From GCA-020352575 sp964600365 (GTDB lineage: Bacteria; Actinomycetota; Acidimicrobiia; Spongiisociales; JAENVV01), in assembly GCA_964600365.1 (NCBI GenBank), contig CAZRJG010000076.1, positions 1-9,834 on the forward strand: DNA of 9,834 nucleotides, given 5' to 3'. The notes beneath the pieces are model-generated. The model did not search any database. It was not told where the DNA came from and saw nothing but the letters and a program-made list of their open reading frames with translations. Shown here piece by piece: positions 6,763 to 9,834 of the stretch (position 1 is its first letter; each line of letters opens with the position of its first letter). The translations under genes were made by a program, and so were the position numbers.

Positions 6763-7797
6763 TTATCCGAATTGCCCGAGCACGCGGACGTCGTTCTCGA
6801 AGAGGTGTTTGATGTGCGTGAGGCCGTGGCGGATCATCGCCATCCGTTCGACGCCCATACCGAAGGCGAAACCCGTCACCGCGGTGGGGTCGTACTCGAC
6901 CGCCTCGAACACATGGGGATCCACCATGCCGCAGCCGAGGATCTCGATCCACCCGGGGCCGCCGCACACACGACATCCCGACCCGTCGCACGCAAAACAC
7001 GACACGTACATCTCCGCCGATGGTTCGGTGAAGGGGAAGAAGTGAGGGAGGAACCTCGTCTTGGTGTCCGGCCCGAAGAACTCGCGGGCGAAGTGGCCGA
7101 GGGTGCCCTTGAGGTCCCCGAAGGTGATGTCGTCGTCGACCGCGAGGCCCTCCATCTGGTGGAAGACGGGTGAGTGTGTGGGATCGAGCGTGTCCGACCG
7201 GTACACCCTGCCGGGGACGACCACGTACACCGGCGGTTCGTGCTGCTGCATGTACCGGGCCTGCATCGGGGACGTCTGCGTCCGGAGGAGTACCTCCTCC
7301 GACCCGTCTCCGAACTCGACGTAGAGGGTGTCGGACTCGGCCCGGGCCGGGTGGTCTGGCGGGGTGTTGAGGGCATCGAAGTTGTACCAGCCGGTCTCCA
7401 CCTCGGGCCCTTCTGCCACCCGGTAGCCCAGGGACACGAAGATGTCGACGATCTCGTCGATCGTCGAGGTGATGAGGTGCGGAGCGCCTGCGGCGACGCG
7501 CCGACCCGGCAACGTCACATCGACCGCATCATCGAGCAGGAGTTGGTTCTCCGCTGCGAGTTCGAGTTCCTCGCGCCGGCTGGCGATCCGCTCGGCAAGT
7601 TCGGTGGCGACGACGTGGACGGCTTGGCCGACCACGGGCCGCTCTTCCGACGGGAGGCTGCCGAGGCCCCTGCGCAACTCGGCAATGACCGAGGAGCGGC
7701 CCACCAGCTCTGCTTCGACGGCCTTCAGTTCGTCGAGCGACGATGCCTCCGCAATGCGGGCGGGGGCGGCGACGCGCAGTTCGTCCAATTGCTCCAT
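6763..7797 (-). CDS. pheS: Phenylalanyl-tRNA synthetase alpha subunit
   Basis: Catalytic class II subunit of PheRS (344 aa). An N-terminal helical tRNA-binding coiled coil (about 1-90, with GLGSLPSEERPVVGQAV at 44-60) precedes the catalytic core: motif 1 region GYRVAEGPEVETGWYNFDAL (124-143), LLRTQTSPMQ (170-179), motif 2 GRVYRSDTLDPTHSPVFHQM (196-215) and motif 3 GFAFGMGVERMAMIRHG (309-325). Four cysteines, C267, C270, C275 and C278 (CFACDGSGCRVC), form the zinc-knuckle-like insert also seen in Bacillus-type PheS. I chose the ATG at 7797 because MEQLDELR matches the usual N-terminus. An in-frame GTG at 7842, 1 nt after the upstream stop, would add 15 residues (RRGWFGTG...) with no family support. 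No Shine-Dalgarno is visible before 7797; a TACCCT element lies 10 nt upstream. pheT follows after 4 nt. Confidence 0.96.
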   Translation of the reverse strand: MEQLDELRVAAPARIAEASSLDELKAVEAELVGRSSVIAELRRGLGSLPSEERPVVGQAVHVVATELAERIASRREELELAAENQLLLDDAVDVTLPGRRVAAGAPHLITSTIDEIVDIFVSLGYRVAEGPEVETGWYNFDALNTPPDHPARAESDTLYVEFGDGSEEVLLRTQTSPMQARYMQQHEPPVYVVVPGRVYRSDTLDPTHSPVFHQMEGLAVDDDITFGDLKGTLGHFAREFFGPDTKTRFLPHFFPFTEPSAEMYVSCFACDGSGCRVCGGPGWIEILGCGMVDPHVFEAVEYDPTAVTGFAFGMGVERMAMIRHGLTHIKHLFENDVRVLGQFG

Positions 7798-7843
7798 GGA
7801 AGTGGGCAGGGTAGTCCCCGTCCCGAACCAGCCCCTCCGCACT
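7798..7843 (-). promoter_or_regulatory. Methyltransferase-pheS spacer with a possible -10 element
   Basis: This 46-nt spacer holds no Shine-Dalgarno close to the pheS ATG. A TACCCT hexamer (7813-7808, minus strand) fits the actinobacterial TANNNT -10 pattern and ends 10 nt before the ATG, which would give an almost leaderless transcript. A GGAGG further upstream, near the preceding stop codon, is too far away to serve the ATG. I see no T-box, leader peptide or terminator. Read-through from the methyltransferase gene is equally possible. Confidence 0.25.
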
Positions 7844-8596
7844 TCAGCGAGTCCGGGCCCGCTCGTACATCGCCACCGACCCTGCTGCCGCGGCGTTCAG
7901 CGATTCGATGCCGTCGGTGGGGATCGTGAGGCGACGCATGGCCACACGTACGGCATCCTCTGGGAGTCCGTGGGCCTCCGACCCGATGAGGAGCGCCACG
8001 TGCCCGCCGGGTGGGAGGCGAGGCGCTCCACCGCGAGGCACGGTGGCGACGGTGACGAACCCTCTCCGGTGGAGGTCCTCGAGGTCGAGCCTGGCGTGCG
8101 CGCGGACGGGAGTGTGGAAATGGCCTCCTGCGGCGGCCCGGAGGGCCTTCGGTGACCACACGTCGGCCCCACCGATGGCGAGGATGTCGAAACCGAACGC
8201 TGCGGCCGAGCGAATGAGCGCACCCACGTTGCCGGGATCTGCCACCTCGACGAGCACGAGGACGTCGCGTGTCTCCTGGTCGGCGGGCTCGTCTGGCTGC
8301 CTGGCGATGAGCACCACCTCGTTCGGCGTCCTGGTCGTACTCATTCGCTCGAGCACCCGATGGGCCACGGGGACCGCGTCGGGCCACCGCTCGGGAGCCG
8401 TGGTGCACGCCACCTCGACCTCCAAGCCAGCGGCGACGGCCTCCTCCACCAGGGTCGGCCCCTCGATGAGCACGAGGCCTCGCTCCCTGCGGGCACGGGT
8501 CTCACGGAGGTCGACGAACTCGCGCACGAGCGGGTTCCGGGTCGAGACGATCGGCCCCTCGGGGCGGCGCTGCGGGTTCCATCGCACGGGCTCCAC
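7844..8596 (-). CDS. SpoU/TrmH-family RNA 2'-O-methyltransferase
   Basis: SAM-dependent 2'-O-ribose methyltransferase of the trefoil-knot (SPOUT) class, probably acting on 23S rRNA (250 aa). An N-terminal substrate-binding domain (STRNPLVREF, 18-27; RGLVLIEGPTLVEEA, 39-53) precedes the knot domain with the three SpoU motifs: VADPGNVGALIRSAAAFG (118-135, conserved N123 and R129), ALLIGSEAHGLPEDA (201-215) and IPTDGIESLNAAAAGSVAMYE (225-245 in part; S232, L233, N234). In M. tuberculosis the gene in this position is called tsnR, but thiostrepton resistance cannot be inferred. Start choice: GTG 8596 is used; GTG 8587 is also possible. The in-frame ATG at 8659 is rejected because the frame would cross the terminator hairpin. 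No Shine-Dalgarno is seen, but TACGCT lies 6 nt before GTG 8596, hinting at a leaderless mRNA. The rRNA target is unknown. Confidence 0.92.
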   Translation of the reverse strand: MEPVRWNPQRRPEGPIVSTRNPLVREFVDLRETRARRERGLVLIEGPTLVEEAVAAGLEVEVACTTAPERWPDAVPVAHRVLERMSTTRTPNEVVLIARQPDEPADQETRDVLVLVEVADPGNVGALIRSAAAFGFDILAIGGADVWSPKALRAAAGGHFHTPVRAHARLDLEDLHRRGFVTVATVPRGGAPRLPPGGHVALLIGSEAHGLPEDAVRVAMRRLTIPTDGIESLNAAAAGSVAMYERARTR

Positions 8597-8602
8597 GGCA
8601 GC

Positions 8603-8608
8603 AGCGTA
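8603..8608 (-). promoter_or_regulatory. Putative -10 element for a leaderless methyltransferase transcript
   Basis: TACGCT (minus strand, 8608-8603) fits TANNNT and ends 6 nt before the GTG at 8596, the spacing expected if transcription starts at the start codon itself. It lies just downstream of the rplT terminator, where a new promoter would be needed. No good -35 is visible. The evidence is sequence pattern only. Confidence 0.35.
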
Positions 8609-8626
8609 CGCGACACGCACGCGACG

Positions 8627-8654
8627 AGGCCCCCGACCCAGGGGTCGGGGGCCT
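8627..8654 (-). terminator. Terminator hairpin of the infC-rpmI-rplT operon
   Basis: A perfect 13-bp inverted repeat, AGGCCCCCGACCC (8627-8639) and GGGTCGGGGGCCT (8642-8654), is separated by only 2 nt, so as RNA it folds into about 12 bp with a 4-nt loop. It begins 17 nt after the rplT stop. On the transcribed strand the bases after the stem are GC-rich (CGTCGCG), with no U-tract, so this is a GC-stem terminator as often seen in GC-rich actinobacteria. Termination may need help, or be partial. Confidence 0.8.
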
Positions 8655-8671
8655 GTCATCGATTCGTCGAC

Positions 8672-9031
8672 TCAGGCGGAGGCGGCTTCGCGGGCAGCCT
8701 CCACGACCTGGGCGAAGGCACCAGGATCGTTCACGGCCATCTCCGCGAGCATCTTCCGATCGACAGCGATGTCAGCGGCCTTGAGGCCGGCGATGAGCTG
8801 GGAGTACGTCATGTCGTGCTGGCGGGCACCAGCGTTGATGCGGGTGATCCACAGCCTCCGGAAGTCGCCCTTGCGATCCCTCCGGTGGTCGTAGGAGTCC
8901 TGCATCGCCTGCATGACCTGCTCGTTGGCGGTCTTGAACCGGCGACTCCGTGCGCCCTTGTATCCCTTGGCCCGCTCCATCACCTTCCGGTGCTTCTTGC
9001 GGGCGTGGACGGCTCGCTTTACCCGTGCCAT
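8672..9031 (-). CDS. rplT: 50S ribosomal protein L20
   Basis: Early-assembly 23S rRNA-binding protein (119 aa, normal length), essential for initiating large-subunit assembly; in other bacteria it also represses its own operon by binding the mRNA. The canonical N-terminus MARVKRAVHARKKHRKVMER (1-20) is the basic extended helix that inserts into rRNA. AKGYKGARSRRFKTANEQV (21-39) and the signature LWITRINAGAR (60-70) follow, then the C-terminal globular part with MTYSQLIAGLKAADIAVDRK (74-93). Start ATG 9031 shares one base with the rpmI stop (TGATG) and has an ideal GGAGG upstream. A GTG one codon earlier would add a residue, but MARVKR is universal. A strong hairpin follows the stop, making this the last gene of the operon. 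Identity is secure. Confidence 0.98.
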   Translation of the reverse strand: MARVKRAVHARKKHRKVMERAKGYKGARSRRFKTANEQVMQAMQDSYDHRRDRKGDFRRLWITRINAGARQHDMTYSQLIAGLKAADIAVDRKMLAEMAVNDPGAFAQVVEAAREAASA

Positions 9032-9228
9032 CACTTACCTCCGAGCAACTTGTCGATGCGGGGTGCGTCTGCGGCGGACACGTCCGTCTCGCCCTTGAGG
9101 CGGCGGTATGAGTTCTTGCCCTTCGCAAGCTTGAGGTGCCCGCGGCCCGAGCGCCCGCGGCGGAGCTTGCCACTCCCCGTACGGGAGAACCGCTTGGCGG
9201 TCCCCTTGTGCGTCTTCATCTTGGGCAT
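9031..9228 (-). CDS. rpmI: 50S ribosomal protein L35
   Basis: Small basic protein of the large ribosomal subunit (65 aa, normal length). It begins MPKMKTHKGTAKRFSRTGSG, the family hallmark, continues KLRRGRSGRGHLKLAKG, and ends DAPRIDKLLGGK. Start ATG 9228-9226 directly follows the infC stop TAG with no spacer. A GAGGA Shine-Dalgarno (9237-9233) lies inside the Glu-rich last codons of infC, so translation is probably coupled to infC. A 10-bp hairpin in the infC 3' end lies 23 nt upstream and could influence initiation. The stop TGA overlaps the rplT ATG by one base, and its last codons carry the rplT Shine-Dalgarno. Identity is secure. Confidence 0.97.
   Translation of the reverse strand: MPKMKTHKGTAKRFSRTGSGKLRRGRSGRGHLKLAKGKNSYRRLKGETDVSAADAPRIDKLLGGK
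9038..9042 (-). promoter_or_regulatory. Ribosome binding site of rplT
   Basis: GGAGG on the minus strand lies 6 nt before ATG 9031, within the last codons of rpmI. The spacing favours ATG 9031 over the GTG at 9034, which would leave only 3 nt. Confidence 0.85.
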
Positions 9229-9819
9229 CTATTCCTCTTCCCCGGCCGCCTCGTCGAGGACTTCGTCCTCGACGTCAACGGCAGCCTGTTCCTTCTTGCG
9301 GCGGGCGATCGCAGCCATGTTCGGCGCGAGCACGGCGTGCATCATGCGGCCCTCCTTGCGGGGGGATTGCTCGACGGAGACGATCTCGCCGAGGTCGTCG
9401 ACGAGTTGGTGCACCAACTTCGTCCCGAACTCCGGTCGTTCGTTCTCCCGACCCCGGAACCGCACCGCGACCTTCACCCGGTCACCGTGCATGAGGAACT
9501 TCTCGGCCCGCCGACGGACGATCTCGTAGTCGTGCTGGCCGATCGCCGGCTTCATGCGCACTTCTTTGATGACCGTCTTGGTCTGCTTCTTGCGGGCCTC
9601 CCGATCCTTCACGGACTGCTCGTACTTGTACTTGCCGTAGTCCATGAGTCGGCAGACAGGAGGGCGGGCGTTCGGCGCCACCTCTACGAGGTCGAGGCCG
9701 AGTTGCTCGGCGAGCCACATGGCCTCGCGGGTCTCCTTGATACCGATCTGTTCCCCATCCGGGGCGACCACCCGCACCTCCTTGGCGCGGATGGCTCCGT
9801 TCACTCGCAGGTCTGCGAT
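9229..9819 (-). CDS. infC: Translation initiation factor IF-3, probable AUC start
   Basis: IF-3 binds the 30S subunit, keeps subunits apart and checks the start codon and initiator tRNA. The N-domain contains RVNGAIRAKEVRVV (5-18) and DLVEVAPNARPPVCRLMDYG (43-62); a basic linker, KYKYEQSVKDREARKKQTK (63-81), leads to the C-domain (about 82-170) with VIKEVRMKPAIGQHDYEI (83-100) and KVAVRFRGRENERPEFG (116-132). An acidic tail (DVEDEVLDEAAGEEE, 182-196) ends the protein. The conserved RVNxxIR segment shows that the GTG at 9804 is an internal valine. The best start is ATC 9819-9817, 6 nt after a perfect GGAGGT, giving 196 aa. infC uses AUU/AUC-type starts in other bacteria, as an autoregulation device. 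The upstream promoter and leader are outside the window. The stop TAG abuts the rpmI ATG. Family identity is secure; the start is a strong inference. Confidence 0.96.
   Translation of the reverse strand: MADLRVNGAIRAKEVRVVAPDGEQIGIKETREAMWLAEQLGLDLVEVAPNARPPVCRLMDYGKYKYEQSVKDREARKKQTKTVIKEVRMKPAIGQHDYEIVRRRAEKFLMHGDRVKVAVRFRGRENERPEFGTKLVHQLVDDLGEIVSVEQSPRKEGRMMHAVLAPNMAAIARRKKEQAAVDVEDEVLDEAAGEEE
9252..9274 (-). other. Potential mRNA hairpin at the infC 3' end
   Basis: Arms CGTCGAGGAC and GTCCTCGACG (10 bp, perfect) flank a 3-nt loop, GAA in the mRNA. It spans infC codons 182-190 in the acidic tail and ends 23 nt before the rpmI ATG. In E. coli, L20 represses rpmI through RNA structure in this same region, so a regulatory role is conceivable. 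The repeated Asp/Glu/Val codons could also make it by chance. Confidence 0.45.
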
Positions 9820-9825
9820 CGCACC

Positions 9826-9831
9826 ACCTCC
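9826..9831 (-). promoter_or_regulatory. Ribosome binding site of infC that decides the ATC start
   Basis: GGAGGT on the minus strand (9831-9826) lies 6 nt before ATC 9819. No comparable site precedes the GTG at 9804. An ATG at 9833-9831 overlaps the site itself but is in another frame and closes after 10 codons. Confidence 0.8.
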
Positions 9832-9834
9832 ATG

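Noticed and set aside
7283..7301. 8-bp stem with a TAC loop in pheS (and another 8-bp stem at 7445-7467)
   Set aside because: Both arise from runs of GAG/CTC and GAC/GTC/ATC codons. Arms of 8 bp are expected several times per 10 kb at this GC content.
7798..7842. GTG 7842 as the pheS start
   Set aside because: It adds 15 residues not seen in PheS. MEQLDELR from ATG 7797 fits the family start.
8597..8659. ATG 8659 as the methyltransferase start
   Set aside because: The added codons would be read through the perfect terminator hairpin and have no similarity to the family N-terminus.
8360..9529. A 389-codon open frame on the plus strand
   Set aside because: Antisense to the methyltransferase gene, rplT, rpmI and infC, all of which are certain.
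9804..9833. Ten-codon frame ATG 9833 to a TGA overlapping the infC start
   Set aside because: Its ATG is part of the infC Shine-Dalgarno and it has no RBS of its own within the window; most likely chance.

Overview
The window is GC-rich, almost fully coding, and carries a housekeeping block with the gene order of Actinomycetota. From its protein sequences I infer an actinobacterium outside the well-studied Streptomyces/Mycobacterium groups. A lineage such as Acidimicrobiia is possible, but the sequence alone does not prove it. I see no mobile element, CRISPR array, tRNA or rRNA gene.

Reading down the minus strand from the right edge: infC (translation initiation factor IF-3, with an apparent AUC start), rpmI (L35) and rplT (L20) form a tightly coupled operon that ends at a strong hairpin (8627-8654). 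A SpoU/TrmH-family rRNA methyltransferase follows, then pheS and pheT (both subunits of phenylalanyl-tRNA synthetase), argF (ornithine carbamoyltransferase) and an AAG/Mpg-type 3-methyladenine DNA glycosylase. From pheS to the glycosylase, junctions are 4 nt or less, or overlap. The glycosylase converges on a plus-strand class A penicillin-binding protein with two C-terminal PASTA domains, and their stop codons overlap in one CTAG. A 63-bp divergent spacer separates that gene from tyrS, whose first 148 codons run off the left edge.

From memory, Mycobacterium tuberculosis has infC-rpmI-rplT-tsnR-pheS-pheT, then a full argCJBDFRGH cluster, then mpg and tyrS. Here the arg cluster is reduced to argF, and a cell-wall synthase gene sits between mpg and tyrS in the opposite orientation. 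Functionally the window is about translation (IF-3, two ribosomal proteins, an rRNA methylase, two tRNA synthetases), with one arginine-biosynthesis enzyme, one base-excision-repair enzyme and one peptidoglycan synthase.

No wholly new system is evident. The points most worth a second look are a perfect 26-bp palindrome inside the argF active-site-loop codons, the AUC start of infC, a tyrosyl-tRNA synthetase whose HIGH signature reads TLGW, a class A PBP that appears to be anchored as a lipoprotein, and a hairpin at the infC/rpmI junction.
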